Shown: one piece after another, positions 51,492 to 60,584 of the stretch
Layout: each line of letters begins with the position of its first letter
How positions within the stretch are numbered: the stretch's first letter is position 1
NCBI GenBank assembly: GCA_003153555.1
Contig: PLZS01000185.1
Location: 137,249-201,248 of the forward strand
Length of the DNA stretch: 64,000 bases
Reading direction: 5' to 3'
Source of the DNA: Candidatus Melainabacteria bacterium
GTDB lineage: Bacteria > Cyanobacteriota > Vampirovibrionia > Obscuribacterales > Obscuribacteraceae
Notes under the pieces: model-generated
The model's input: only the letters and a program-made list of their open reading frames with translations
Database searches by the model: none
What the model was told of the DNA's origin: nothing
Position numbers and translations under genes: made by a program

Positions 51492-51761
51492 TTATTCGCC
51501 GCGGGCCGTGGTTTGTATTAGTCCGGTAATAAACCCATTGCGGTCAGGCGCGCTCAGGCGAGTTACAATACCGGCAATCTTTATGGTGGCATCAGGGAAG
51601 CATAAGGAAAAATTTTGCCTCGATTTGTTCATTGAATCGTGGAGTTCCTTATAGAGTTGAGCGCCTTCGGCAATTGGAAAGTACAACTCCACCAAAGGCG
51701 GACGTCGCGGCTGACGTGATTCGATAGGAGAAATCCAATCCCCTCTTAAATTTATATCCAT
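51492..51761 (-). CDS. Small protein of unknown function
   Basis: 89 residues from ATG 51761, chosen because GAGG (51770-51773) lies 8 bases upstream. It is mostly beta-like (LVELYFPIAEGAQLYKELHDSMNKSRQNFSLCFPDATIKIAGIVTRLSAPDRNGFITGLIQTT), reminiscent of a small PilZ-like or OB barrel but without diagnostic motifs. A perfect inverted repeat lies in its promoter region. It is convergent with the TPR gene at 50810-51451. Confidence 0.6.
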   Translation of the reverse strand: MDINLRGDWISPIESRQPRRPPLVELYFPIAEGAQLYKELHDSMNKSRQNFSLCFPDATIKIAGIVTRLSAPDRNGFITGLIQTTARGE

Positions 51762-51779
51762 TGCATACACCTCGAATAG

Positions 51780-51808
51780 TATCTAGTTGATACCTTATTT
51801 GGTATCAA
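51780..51808 (-). promoter_or_regulatory. Inverted repeat in promoter of the 51492-51761 gene
   Basis: TTGATACC (51787-51794) and GGTATCAA (51801-51808) form a perfect 8-bp inverted repeat with a 6-base spacer. On the minus strand TTGATA (51808-51803) and TAGATA (51785-51780) are 17 bases apart, matching -35/-10 spacing, so the repeat covers the -35 and spacer, as a repressor site would. The predicted leader is very short. Confidence 0.5.
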
Positions 51809-51944
51809 TTTATCTTTGATCGAACGATGTTTTAAAGCAACTGAGAATTATCGTTGTTTCCCTTGTCGCACAAGGTTTTTGCTGAAAAAGGTAACTTGAG
51901 GTTTCTCTGTTTGTGAGACAAAGACAAACATAACGTTGGCCTTA

Positions 51945-52943
51945 TTAGCCCCTTAATAATCCGGCCGCAATTGTGTCGGCCATTCTCTGCAAATACTCGA
52001 TGTCGTCTTCCGTCCACTCATTTGATTCGTCGCACTGCTGCAAGATGAGGCATCCATAGGTAATAAGTTGGTCTCGTAGAACGAACCCCAAAGCGGATTT
52101 TACTCCGATAGCTTGCATTTCAAGTTGTACCGACGAGCAGTCCGAACAATTGTCTGGGCTGGATATCGAAATCGGCGCGTCTGACAAGAGTGTTTGTGCC
52201 ACCAATTCTGACTTACTAGCGGCCCAGCCGAGTTCCTCGCAGCTTTGAATTTGGACTGACTGAAAGTATTCGAAGTACTTGCATTCGTCGTCGTTGCCAT
52301 CGACGCGAATAATGATGCACCTGCTTGCCTTCATTATTTTTCCGACTATGTTGACAGTCATAAAAAGCGCATCGCGAATAGATAGCGCGTGAATCATGAT
52401 ATTCCGAACTTCGTTTAAAAATGTCTCCAAAAACTCCCGGCGCCTATCCGTTTCATGCTCAGATTCGGACTTTGCCCGTTGGTACACTTTGACGAATCCT
52501 TTGCTATCAGAAATTTTAATTGAGGAGACGAGCTTCTTGCGCAGTTCAACCAGATCTATTTCAAAGTCTGCAAGTATTTTTAAAGCTCTCCCCTTGCCTT
52601 CGTCCAAAATAGCAATGAGTAAATGATCGGGCTCGACATACTTATGGTCCAGTTCTAATGCCAATTCCCGAGCAAGCTCAAGCACCTTCGTTGCATGCGC
52701 AGTGAATGGAATTTCGACAATGACCGTGTCAGAGCCATATCCTACGAGTTTGAGTAATTTTTCACGAGCAGATTTTCTGTTTGCACCCAGAGAAGCAAGA
52801 GTCTTAGAAGCCGAACTTGATCTCTCATCTATCGCTCCTAATAGCAATTGTTCTGTTCCGACATAATTGTGGCTCAGTATGCGGGACTCATCTTGAGCCC
52901 ACATAATACATTCGATACTTTTATTGCTGAAACGTTCAAACAT
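51945..52943 (-). CDS. Clp N-terminal domain fused to a GAF domain
   Basis: 332 residues. Residues ~1-140 are a double Clp-N repeat like the N domain of ClpC (FERFSNKSIECIMWAQDESRILSHNYVGTEQLLLGAI ... LELARELALELDHKYVEPDHLLIAILDEG). In ClpC this domain binds substrates and adaptors. No AAA+ ATPase follows. Instead residues ~185-332 form a GAF-type sensor domain (LFMTVNIVGKIMKASRCIIIRVD ... KSALGFVLRDQLITYGCLILQQCDESNEWTEDDIEYLQRMADTIAAGLL). The protein could bind Clp substrates or partners under control of a small ligand or redox signal. That is inference. No signal peptide is visible. Confidence 0.8.
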   Translation of the reverse strand: MFERFSNKSIECIMWAQDESRILSHNYVGTEQLLLGAIDERSSSASKTLASLGANRKSAREKLLKLVGYGSDTVIVEIPFTAHATKVLELARELALELDHKYVEPDHLLIAILDEGKGRALKILADFEIDLVELRKKLVSSIKISDSKGFVKVYQRAKSESEHETDRRREFLETFLNEVRNIMIHALSIRDALFMTVNIVGKIMKASRCIIIRVDGNDDECKYFEYFQSVQIQSCEELGWAASKSELVAQTLLSDAPISISSPDNCSDCSSVQLEMQAIGVKSALGFVLRDQLITYGCLILQQCDESNEWTEDDIEYLQRMADTIAAGLLRG

Positions 52944-52991
52944 AGATAGTTACTGAGTCGCTCTGAGATGGTTCCATCAAACCACAAGTAG

Positions 52992-53151
52992 ATGGTAGGC
53001 TGCCCTCCATCCTGCCTGGCACTAAGCCTACCACCTCGCACCCGGCGTCAATCGCCAAGCCCTTCGGGTGCCTTCGGCAGAAATTGACACCGGGTCCCTG
53101 CTCGCTGGTTTGCAGGCAGTGTCGCAGGTGGTGCGGGCAGCCCGGAAAACT
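52992..53151. repeat. Structured dispersed repeat, copy 1
   Basis: About 160 bp nearly identical to 62528-62689. It is strongly self-complementary: GGCTGCCC (52998-53005) with GGGCAGCC (53135-53142); ACCACCT (53030-53036) with AGGTGGT (53126-53132); CCCGGCGTCAAT (53041-53052) with ATTGACACCGGG (53083-53094, one mismatch); and an alternative CTGCCTG (53012-53018) with CAGGCAG (53113-53119). It lies between the Clp-N/GAF and kelch genes. Confidence 0.85.
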
Positions 53152-53307
53152 ACTCGCGCCGCAAACGGAGAGCCCGGTCATATTAGGGATTTACGAGCCA
53201 AGGCTACTTAGGTAGCAATGTTGGTGATTGCTCTACTATATTCAATTGGTACGTAATGTGATGTGCTAACCGCGGAACTGTTGTTTCCCGCGGATCATGG
53301 ACGTTCA

Positions 53308-54288
53308 TTAAGGCTTCTTGTTTGATTCTGATTGAAAGATCTCCCAGTTTCGCTGCCATACGGCATCTCCAGACAAATTATCTAGGACTACGAATCCACC
53401 TATCACCACGGCTTGATTGTCTTTGTAAGGAACAACAATCGGATCCGACCTCTGAAAGGTTATATTTCCGCCGAGCTTGTATTGCCTCTTTGGCACGTCT
53501 AAAATTTCAACTGACTGTGTTTCAGATCCATATTTGTCGGGCTGGTTACCAGTAAGGCCGCCGACCACTATAACGTTGCCGTTTCCGAGTTGCACGACTC
53601 CAGGCGAAACGCGAGGCACAGATAACTTCCCAAAATCATAAATCCTATTGCTAACGGGATCATACATTTCGGATACGCCTAAAGACCCCTTCCCAACTGA
53701 CGACTGCCCTCCCAAAATCAAGATTCGACCATCTTTCAACAATAGTAGAGAAGCGAGGCAGCGAGCAGTGTTCATTTGCGGACCAGGCACAATTAGTTTT
53801 GTTCGCGGATCTAGAAGCCAGGTCTCTTTGAGAGGAGACAATTTGTTATGGTCGGTTATTCCACCACAGACAAAAATGCGGCCATCAGACAATTTGATGT
53901 CGCTATACTCCCATACCGGCTTCTGAGCGCCATTCACTGATAGATTTAAAGTTGAAATGGAAGAGGAGTTGGTAATTTCTTCCAATTCGCTATCAATCAG
54001 ATGTTGCTTGCCAGAAGGCGTCATGTATTTCTTACCATCAAAGACGACCTTCGCTGAACGTGCAAGATCCCACTGATCCCCGCATAGACTGATCTGCTTG
54101 TCCTCTTGGTCAAGAAAAGACAAGCGATCGTCTTCCTTGCAGCAACCGAAGGGAAAAAGTGACGCAGTGCCTACAAATAATAAGATAAGCTTCGTATAGC
54201 GTTTGCGCGCTTCGTCCTGGGCGTGGACAGTGTTTTCAATTGCATCGTTAGTGAAGCGATCGACATAAGACATCAGCGCAAGCCTCAA
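53308..54288 (-). CDS. Kelch-repeat protein with Clp-N-like N-terminal stub
   Basis: 326 residues. Kelch-type blades: IKLSDGRIFVCGGITDHN ... TWLLDPRTKLIVPGPQMNTARCLASLLLLKDGRILILGGQ ... VSEMYDPVSNRIYDFGKLSVPRVSPGVVQLGNGNVIVVGG. Residues ~32-52 form a hydrophobic segment ending in FGCC, possibly a lipoprotein or anchor signal. Before it, VDRFTNDAIENTVHAQDEARKR closely matches the first helix of ClpC-type N domains and of the neighbouring Clp-N/GAF protein. It may begin at ATG 54288 or 54270. A beta-propeller placed outside the membrane is likely; its ligand is unknown. Confidence 0.75.
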   Translation of the reverse strand: MRLALMSYVDRFTNDAIENTVHAQDEARKRYTKLILLFVGTASLFPFGCCKEDDRLSFLDQEDKQISLCGDQWDLARSAKVVFDGKKYMTPSGKQHLIDSELEEITNSSSISTLNLSVNGAQKPVWEYSDIKLSDGRIFVCGGITDHNKLSPLKETWLLDPRTKLIVPGPQMNTARCLASLLLLKDGRILILGGQSSVGKGSLGVSEMYDPVSNRIYDFGKLSVPRVSPGVVQLGNGNVIVVGGLTGNQPDKYGSETQSVEILDVPKRQYKLGGNITFQRSDPIVVPYKDNQAVVIGGFVVLDNLSGDAVWQRNWEIFQSESNKKP

Positions 54289-54554
54289 CCACAGTACACT
54301 CTAGTATTATCCACTCTTTGTGTATGCGCGCATCTGTCCGTGAGTCGATCAGACCGATAAGAGCAATTGTGTTTCGAAAATCCTCCAGATGCTAGATCAG
54401 AAAGCCGTTAAAAAATTGAGGTATCCTTAGTAAGAACTCTTGGGTGACGAACGAATCCTCTCGGCTCAGCACTCAGACATGGAATGTTTTTTCGAATCGA
54501 TAATTCTAGCTTTGGTGAATTCAGGCTGAACATGGTTGTAAGGTCGTCGCTTTT

Positions 54555-55889
54555 TTAAAAGAACGTCCATATTGCTATAGCAAAGAGAGTTCTGAACAGT
54601 TCAATTCCGAGAGACTGTTGAATGCTCGTCAAGCTTTCTTCACTCACTGAGTAGCGGGACCGGAGCCCTTCCGCAATCGCTAACATCGACACGCTTTGCT
54701 CATTCGCTACCTGCAAATTTCGCCTGATCAGATTTAAAGTCAGGAGTTCATTTAGCAATTTAAATTGCGCGTGTGGGTTGGTAGCGCGTTGATAAGTTTG
54801 TTGCATGCGAGTTGTTAATGTTTTTAAAACCAGCGCTTTTACCAGCGAGCCACCGAAACGTGAACCAAATAGCGCCAGAAGCACAATCGCAGTCAGTGCC
54901 CAGAGTGGGGATTCCTGAATACTTCGACGCTTTTCCAAAGCTTTCTCAAAAAGTTTAGCCTGCTTATCGTCGCCATCGCGTTGTGCAAAATATGGAAGAA
55001 GTATTGGTGTGCTGACGTATGGTTCTTCGTCAAGTTGCGGCACTAAACGAGCTGCTTGGGCTATAGTTCGCTTGAATTCTGGTTTGTTGAATCCGTCCTG
55101 AAATAAAGCAATTTGAGTAAGCGCATCAACGCATTTTGTGATGGCGTGATTGTGCTTGTAAACTGAGTAAGCCTTCTTGTGCCAATAGATCGCCTCCAAT
55201 TCGCCGGTCCTTGTTCCCTTGTTTACACAAGTGAGTCCAAGGTAGAAAAAGCGACCAGCCATTTCGCGGCTCTGAGACCCATAAACGGCAGCGACGGCGG
55301 CATTTTTTCGCTGAACGATACCTGGATCTTCGCAAGTTGATGAAGAATGCCACGCTGCCATTGAGTTGTAGCGTTCGCTAGTTTTATTGTGATCCAGGTC
55401 CGGGGCGAGCCGATAAACGCGTTCAGCGAGCTCATATTGCCCCACATCACTCAAGAGACACGCAAGAGCCTTGGCGCTCTGGTCAAATGAACTTATCGCA
55501 AAAAAACAAAAGAACACAGACAAAATTATGGAACTTGCTAAAAAGTAGCCGACTCGCAATCCGCACAGTATGCGACTTCTCGCAAGAATTTTGTTCCATT
55601 CATGGTTGAGCGCAATACTGCATTGCTCTCTGCGCTCAAAAATCATGACGACTCTAATTAGAGTGAGGATTGCGGCTGCCACGCCCCAATCCCGTAAGCT
55701 GTCAGTCCAATTCCCATTAAAGTGCTGTGCACGGCCAACATGTTCCAAGGCTCCTGTGACCCAGTTAGCAAGCCACGAATAAAGCACACACGACACAAGA
55801 ACGCGTTCAGCACTCGACAGAATTGCAATGACTTTATGAGCGTGAGTCCCGCAGAATGTTTTGCACTTGTCTATAAAATTAGTGACCAT
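54555..55889 (-). CDS. Polytopic membrane protein with TPR-like soluble region
   Basis: 444 residues. N-terminal membrane segments (~22-45 VIAILSSAERVLVSCVLYSWLANWV, ~68-85, ~110-133 GYFLASSIILSVFFCFFAI), then a helical TPR-like region (ALACLLSDVGQYELAERVYRLAPDLDHNKTSERYNSMAAW ... EAIYWHKKAYSVYKHNHAITKC), another membrane segment (PLWALTAIVLLALFG), and a helical tail ending hydrophobically (FRTLFAIAIWTFF). No family is recognised. About 270 bases to the left hold nothing identified. Confidence 0.7.
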   Translation of the reverse strand: MVTNFIDKCKTFCGTHAHKVIAILSSAERVLVSCVLYSWLANWVTGALEHVGRAQHFNGNWTDSLRDWGVAAAILTLIRVVMIFERREQCSIALNHEWNKILARSRILCGLRVGYFLASSIILSVFFCFFAISSFDQSAKALACLLSDVGQYELAERVYRLAPDLDHNKTSERYNSMAAWHSSSTCEDPGIVQRKNAAVAAVYGSQSREMAGRFFYLGLTCVNKGTRTGELEAIYWHKKAYSVYKHNHAITKCVDALTQIALFQDGFNKPEFKRTIAQAARLVPQLDEEPYVSTPILLPYFAQRDGDDKQAKLFEKALEKRRSIQESPLWALTAIVLLALFGSRFGGSLVKALVLKTLTTRMQQTYQRATNPHAQFKLLNELLTLNLIRRNLQVANEQSVSMLAIAEGLRSRYSVSEESLTSIQQSLGIELFRTLFAIAIWTFF

Positions 55890-56136
55890 ATCTGTAGCAT
55901 CTGAATCCGTAGTGTGAAAGTCAGCTTCGATGATAGATCGAGATCGTTTCCCGCGCTCGCTATCACTGGTGCAAGTACGCAGTAGCGAGCCGATTTTGAC
56001 GACAGTTTCAAACTATAGAACGACGGGCGCTGACAATACGCGAGCTCACTTTAGTGATTGAAGACTGGCTGAATCAAGCCTCCGCAAAGATCCTCCTGTA
56101 TCTAAAAAACGAACCTTCTCCTTTTGTTCACCAACA

Positions 56137-57432
56137 TCATTGTCCCCGAAACACCCGCAAACCGTCAGGAAACTCAAGACTGAATTGATCACCAACTCTC
56201 ACGTCGATAATTGTGCCCTTTTTCGCGCAGAGCCAGGTAAACGGAAGGGTGGGAACGGCTGATGTAGGAATAGGAATATTTTGACCATGACGTTTGCTGG
56301 CAATGACACCACCGTTACTCACGAGTTCAGCCACCAGAGGAATCGGTGCAATTCCAATTGCTTCGATGCTGTCGAATCGCAATTGCACTCTGCCGTTTTT
56401 CGAGATGTGCTGATCAGACGTCCACTCATTGGACTGCGTCACCGTTCCTTTAATTACTGCCCCTTCTGGCAAAACGAGGTACCCATCCATTTCTGCAATG
56501 GGTTCTAAAGTTCGTGCCGAAAACTTATCTCCTGGTTTGCACGTATCACTATTCAAAGGCGTGTCAAAAGCAATTTGAACTTTTGTTCTTGCCGGAATTT
56601 CTCTGAACTCGCCATCAAACATCGAATTCACTATCTTCGTTGTAGTTTTGCTGAGCAGCAAGTTACCATCCCTTCGAAGCTTGAGCTTGACCAGCGCTGA
56701 ACTAGCATCGATATCGTCATTTTTTTCTTTCAAAAGATTTTCGTATTCGAACTGCGCTAAAACTAGATCTCCGTTCTTTTCAAACTCCTTGCCTTTCTCA
56801 AGCCTCTTTGACCTAACCGTCTCCAGAGTAGCCAAAGCAATTTGATTGTGGGGATCTACAGCCAGGGCACGTTTGCAAAGAACAAACGACGCTTCCATAT
56901 AAAGTGTGTACTTAACGTATGAAACCGCGTTTGCGTGCAAATAACTTACCTGACCACCTACTGCTGCAACATTCGCATCATTGGCAAAATTATGTGCTCT
57001 CGCTTCCATCAGCACCACTTCTGCCTCGTGAAATTTATTTTGCATAGCCAGTGATTCCGCAAGACCTGCGTAGTTCTCTGCGCTTTTATTGCTTTGGAGA
57101 AGCTTCTCAAACTGATGTTGTGCCGCACTGTACTTTTGGGCACTCAAAAGATCCTTAGCACTCTCTTCATCAGCGTTCTGAGCGTTGATAGAACCAGAAC
57201 CTCCAGTCTTCCCCTCTGGTGAGGTCAGCGCCTCAGGAACCTCTGGCGCATTTCTGAAGTCGCGAATAAGTGGGCGTTCGTCAATGATTTCGCGTTCTTT
57301 TGCAAGTTCCACTGCGTCAAAAATATCTACAGGTACAGAGCCTGGACCAATCTTATTTTGGCTGGTCTGCTGGCCAAAAACAGGGACGGCAACAACCAGC
57401 CCAAGGATCAAGAAAAGCCGCCGATGATTCAT
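56137..57432 (-). CDS. Exported TPR protein with C-terminal beta-rich domain
   Basis: 431 residues: signal peptide (RRLFLILGLVVAVPVFG), an acidic linker, TPRs (ESAKDLLSAQKYSAAQHQFEKLLQSNKSAENYAGLAESLAMQNKFHEAEVVLMEARAHN ... ASFVLCKRALAVDPHNQIALATLETV). A C-terminal beta domain (REIPARTKVQIAFDTPLNSDTCKPGDKFSARTLEPI ... GYLVLPEGAVIKGTVTQSN) recalls TrbI/VirB10-like barrels found in many envelope proteins. No conjugation genes are near, so this is probably a general envelope protein. Confidence 0.75.
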   Translation of the reverse strand: MNHRRLFLILGLVVAVPVFGQQTSQNKIGPGSVPVDIFDAVELAKEREIIDERPLIRDFRNAPEVPEALTSPEGKTGGSGSINAQNADEESAKDLLSAQKYSAAQHQFEKLLQSNKSAENYAGLAESLAMQNKFHEAEVVLMEARAHNFANDANVAAVGGQVSYLHANAVSYVKYTLYMEASFVLCKRALAVDPHNQIALATLETVRSKRLEKGKEFEKNGDLVLAQFEYENLLKEKNDDIDASSALVKLKLRRDGNLLLSKTTTKIVNSMFDGEFREIPARTKVQIAFDTPLNSDTCKPGDKFSARTLEPIAEMDGYLVLPEGAVIKGTVTQSNEWTSDQHISKNGRVQLRFDSIEAIGIAPIPLVAELVSNGGVIASKRHGQNIPIPTSAVPTLPFTWLCAKKGTIIDVRVGDQFSLEFPDGLRVFRGQ

Positions 57433-57644
57433 TGAGTGTTCATTGAGTTATCCAACTGCCGGAGTAGATGGTTATCTGTCGAAGTAGAAGGTTGTCGCAA
57501 CGTCCACCCATTACGTTGTACAGGGCACTCAATAACAGAACCCATTCATATGACAAGTATACGGCCATTGATTCAATTTCAGAACATTATTGCCCCCGAT
57601 GCCACCACCAAATCAATGCCTGCGATTTCAAAACACCACCGCCG

Positions 57645-57850
57645 TTATCGTCTGTCAGCTTCCGTATACATTCGTATTTGAGCTTGTGCGCTCTCCATGC
57701 CGAGTCGCACCGGGTCGTGCATTAGCTTAGTGTAGATCTCCGTCGATGCCATAGATTTGTGACCGAGCGCGTGGCTGATGATCTTTATATTCTGATTACT
57801 CATCGCCATGTAGCTGCCTAAGGTGCGGCGATTATGCCGAGCTCGGCATA
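57645..57850 (-). pseudogene. C-terminal remnant of a tyrosine integrase
   Basis: The minus strand encodes RRTLGSYMAMSNQNIKIISHALGHKSMASTEIYTKLMHDPVRLGMESAQAQI, the C-terminal end of a tyrosine recombinase: the HxxR arginine, GHKS histidine box and the catalytic Y of IYTKL are preserved. Everything upstream of HNRRT is missing and the break coincides with the 32-bp palindrome at 57826-57857. It is unlike the integrase at 37696 in its ending, so it is a second, older element. It is not functional. Confidence 0.8.
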
Positions 57851-57857
57851 ATCGCCG
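57826..57857. repeat. 32-bp perfect palindrome
   Basis: Bases 57826-57841 (CGGCGATTATGCCGAG) are the exact reverse complement of 57842-57857, with no spacer. It marks the breakpoint of the integrase remnant. Such a snap-back could arise by inverted duplication at a deletion joint. Confidence 0.9.
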
Positions 57858-57974
57858 TAGCATGGCCAGTTGGATGGCAAACACCGGCGCGAACGTCTCG
57901 CTAATTCAAAGCGCTCTTAACCACAAGGATGTGAAAACAAACTTGCACTCGGCAGCGACAAAGAGACAATCAAT

Positions 57975-60413
57975 CTAGTCTTTATGTTTCACGGAATCAG
58001 TCATGTCGCACTGATGGGATTCCAATTCATGCAATTTTTTCAAAACTAATTCAGCCTGCGATGAGAATCCATTGCGCTTCAAGGCTTGAACGTGTTTTTC
58101 CATGTCATCCATTGTTGCTTTGCTAACACTTAAACCAGGCTTGTTGACGGATGCTAAAAAAGCGACACAAGCATTCTTTGCTTTCACCTTGTCGCCGCTG
58201 GCCGCATAGAAATCGGCCAGTTTGATTAACCACATTCGCTCAAGCAAACTGTCGCTACCACGTTCAGCTTTGCTTAATTCAAGCACATTTCTCAACAATG
58301 ATTCACCAGATGCAGTATCGCCCGACTCTTGATATTTTACCGCCAATTCTTCGATAGCTTTGGCGATCATTTGAGCTTGATATTCCTTTGGCTCATGCAG
58401 AGACATTTTATATGCGACAATATACACTTCAGCGGCTTTGCCTAACTGATTTTTGGCTGCGAACGACCTGCCAATGTGCTGCAGAGACATGGATACCGAA
58501 TTAATAGGTCGATTTGGTGATTGCAACTGTGCCTTTTCAGCAAGGTCAACCGCTTGTTTCCATTTCGTCGCGGCTTTGTCAAATTGATTCAAATAGATAG
58601 ACCAGTCGGCAATCTGCATCATCGTTGAGAACAAGAGCAACGGATCGTTTTCCTTAATTTTCCATTTTTCAATTTCTTCTAAATTGGCTAGGCCGCTCTC
58701 ATTCACAGGATTAAATTGATTAATCTGGCGCAGGACAAAAATTACGTTAGACGGTTTTGCAGATGCCTTCGCGTCTCTTAATAGTGCGTCCAGCATTGTC
58801 TTTCTGTTCGAACCAGCCGAATTGAAATAATCGCTGAATGCGTTGATCGTCCTAGAACCTAATGTGCAATGGAAATTTTGAGGATCATCTGGATCTGGAA
58901 AGCCGGCAACCATCCTGGCTCGGACGATTCGTAGCAACAACGGTGCACTTTCTTCGTCATGAGCACATTTTCTTAGACGCGCACTGATATTCGTGAAGTG
59001 GTTATACATGCGCTCGCTGTCTTTACTGTCTGCATTTTTTTCATATGCATCAACAGCGCTCTTAAGCAACTTCAGACCTTCATCGCACTTCTGTGCGTCG
59101 AAAGCACGGTACGACATCTCTGTGAGCGCTTCGATTTTTTCTGCAGGCTTCTGGGCGTCAGCGGCTTGCGCAAGCCATTTATCACGGTTCTCACGAATCG
59201 ATTCTTTTCGTGCTAGTTTTTCTTTTTCGTAAGAAGTCCTAACTTGGTCTGCTTCACTATTTCGATGATTTTCGCGCATGTATTTTTCACAAGGCTCGAT
59301 CATCATTGGCATATTTCGCTCAAACGCATCCGGCCATTTTGCAGTTCGACAAAACGCCATTCCTTCCTGCAGGACCGCTATTGCTTCCGAAGTTCTTCCA
59401 AACTTGCGCAACATCTCTGCCCACGCGACACAAGTATAACCGTAGCCCGTATTCATGGCAGTTTTTGTGCCTTCCTTGTCATTTTCAAAAGCAGCACGAT
59501 AATATTTATTCGCCTCGTTGACGTCGGACTCAGCGAACATCCGCGCGATCATTCCATAAGAAACGCGATCTCGCCATCTTGCGTAAGCCGGCGCAGTCGT
59601 ATACTTATAGTACTCATCAGCTATGGGAACAGCTTCTTTGAACATTTTATTTTGAAGAAGAAACCACAAATAGCTATGCAAGACATGTTCATAGCTATTT
59701 GATTCTGGGCTCTGTCTGACAAATTTCAGAGCTCGGTCGTAGTACTTGTGAGCTTCGGCCTTATCGCCGCCTTCATCAAGAACACGCGCAAGAGTGGCTT
59801 CACAAGTTCCATAGGTCTCTGGCAGGGGTTTAATCGATTCCAAATCTTTAAGTGTTTCAAGTAAAAGAGACTGCGCCTCTTTAAATCGCTTGTGTTGAGA
59901 ACAGCTCAGGGCCATAGTTTGCACTTCATAGTAACGCTGGTCAGGATTCGACCCCGGGCTTTTCTGAAGAAGCTTGAGTCGCTGCTGTGCGAAATACTTA
60001 TAGACATCTAAATCTCTTTCTGTTCGACTGCTCGAAATAACTATGCTCAAAGTTTGTAGCATCTGCTTTTGTTCTTCAGTCGAAAGTTGCGCAGCCATTA
60101 AAAATGCTTTGTCGAAAGCCGGTCTAGCTCTCTCAAAGTTGCCTGAAGTAAACGAATGCGCAGCGACTGACAAATATTTAGCGCTTGCTTCGGAATAGTG
60201 TTTGGCCTGAGAAGCTTGATCAGCTTCGCGCTGAACTTCTAGTTCTTGTGTGTCACCAGAAACATTAGTGCTCTTGTACGCTTCGCTAAACGAACTTTCA
60301 ACAGTCGACGCCAAATTAGGAGGTACGGAGATTTGAGCAAGAACAGCTAGGGCAAGCGCCAAGAAAGAAATAGAGCGGCTGATCTTAGCGAGGAAGCGCG
60401 GAGCGGTGTTCAT
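57975..60413 (-). CDS. Large exported TPR protein
   Basis: 812 residues from ATG 60413 (GGAG 6 bases upstream; the frame runs to 60518). Signal peptide RFLAKISRSISFLALALAVLAQISVPPNLAS, then an almost continuous helical-repeat array with TPR features (YEVQTMALSCSQHKRFKEAQSLLLETLKDLE, ATLARVLDEGGDKAEAHKYYDRALKFV, CVAWAEMLRKFGRTSEAIAVLQEGMAF, IGRSFAAKNQLGKAAEVYIVAYKM, LADFYAASGDKVKAKNACVAFL). It is divergent from the next TPR gene with a ~170-base shared promoter region. It probably acts as an envelope scaffold; specific partners are unknown. Confidence 0.8.
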   Translation of the reverse strand: MNTAPRFLAKISRSISFLALALAVLAQISVPPNLASTVESSFSEAYKSTNVSGDTQELEVQREADQASQAKHYSEASAKYLSVAAHSFTSGNFERARPAFDKAFLMAAQLSTEEQKQMLQTLSIVISSSRTERDLDVYKYFAQQRLKLLQKSPGSNPDQRYYEVQTMALSCSQHKRFKEAQSLLLETLKDLESIKPLPETYGTCEATLARVLDEGGDKAEAHKYYDRALKFVRQSPESNSYEHVLHSYLWFLLQNKMFKEAVPIADEYYKYTTAPAYARWRDRVSYGMIARMFAESDVNEANKYYRAAFENDKEGTKTAMNTGYGYTCVAWAEMLRKFGRTSEAIAVLQEGMAFCRTAKWPDAFERNMPMMIEPCEKYMRENHRNSEADQVRTSYEKEKLARKESIRENRDKWLAQAADAQKPAEKIEALTEMSYRAFDAQKCDEGLKLLKSAVDAYEKNADSKDSERMYNHFTNISARLRKCAHDEESAPLLLRIVRARMVAGFPDPDDPQNFHCTLGSRTINAFSDYFNSAGSNRKTMLDALLRDAKASAKPSNVIFVLRQINQFNPVNESGLANLEEIEKWKIKENDPLLLFSTMMQIADWSIYLNQFDKAATKWKQAVDLAEKAQLQSPNRPINSVSMSLQHIGRSFAAKNQLGKAAEVYIVAYKMSLHEPKEYQAQMIAKAIEELAVKYQESGDTASGESLLRNVLELSKAERGSDSLLERMWLIKLADFYAASGDKVKAKNACVAFLASVNKPGLSVSKATMDDMEKHVQALKRNGFSSQAELVLKKLHELESHQCDMTDSVKHKD

Positions 60414-60584
60414 TTCATCTCTCCAAGTGCTCTTCGTGTATTGCAACTTAACTCCGCTTAACGGCACAGCGCTAATCCCTACAGATGAAGCGTGAGCAAA
60501 GCCCCCATTTAAACGCACGAACCATGCGATTCGCTGATAGTATCTGGTTGGAAAGCTTTATTGGCTTGCCGGAAGGGGCTGTTG

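Noticed and set aside
52936..53181. 81-codon minus-strand frame resembling another near 62594-62881
   Set aside because: The similarity comes from the two copies of the structured repeat. Neither frame has a start or composition suggesting a real protein.
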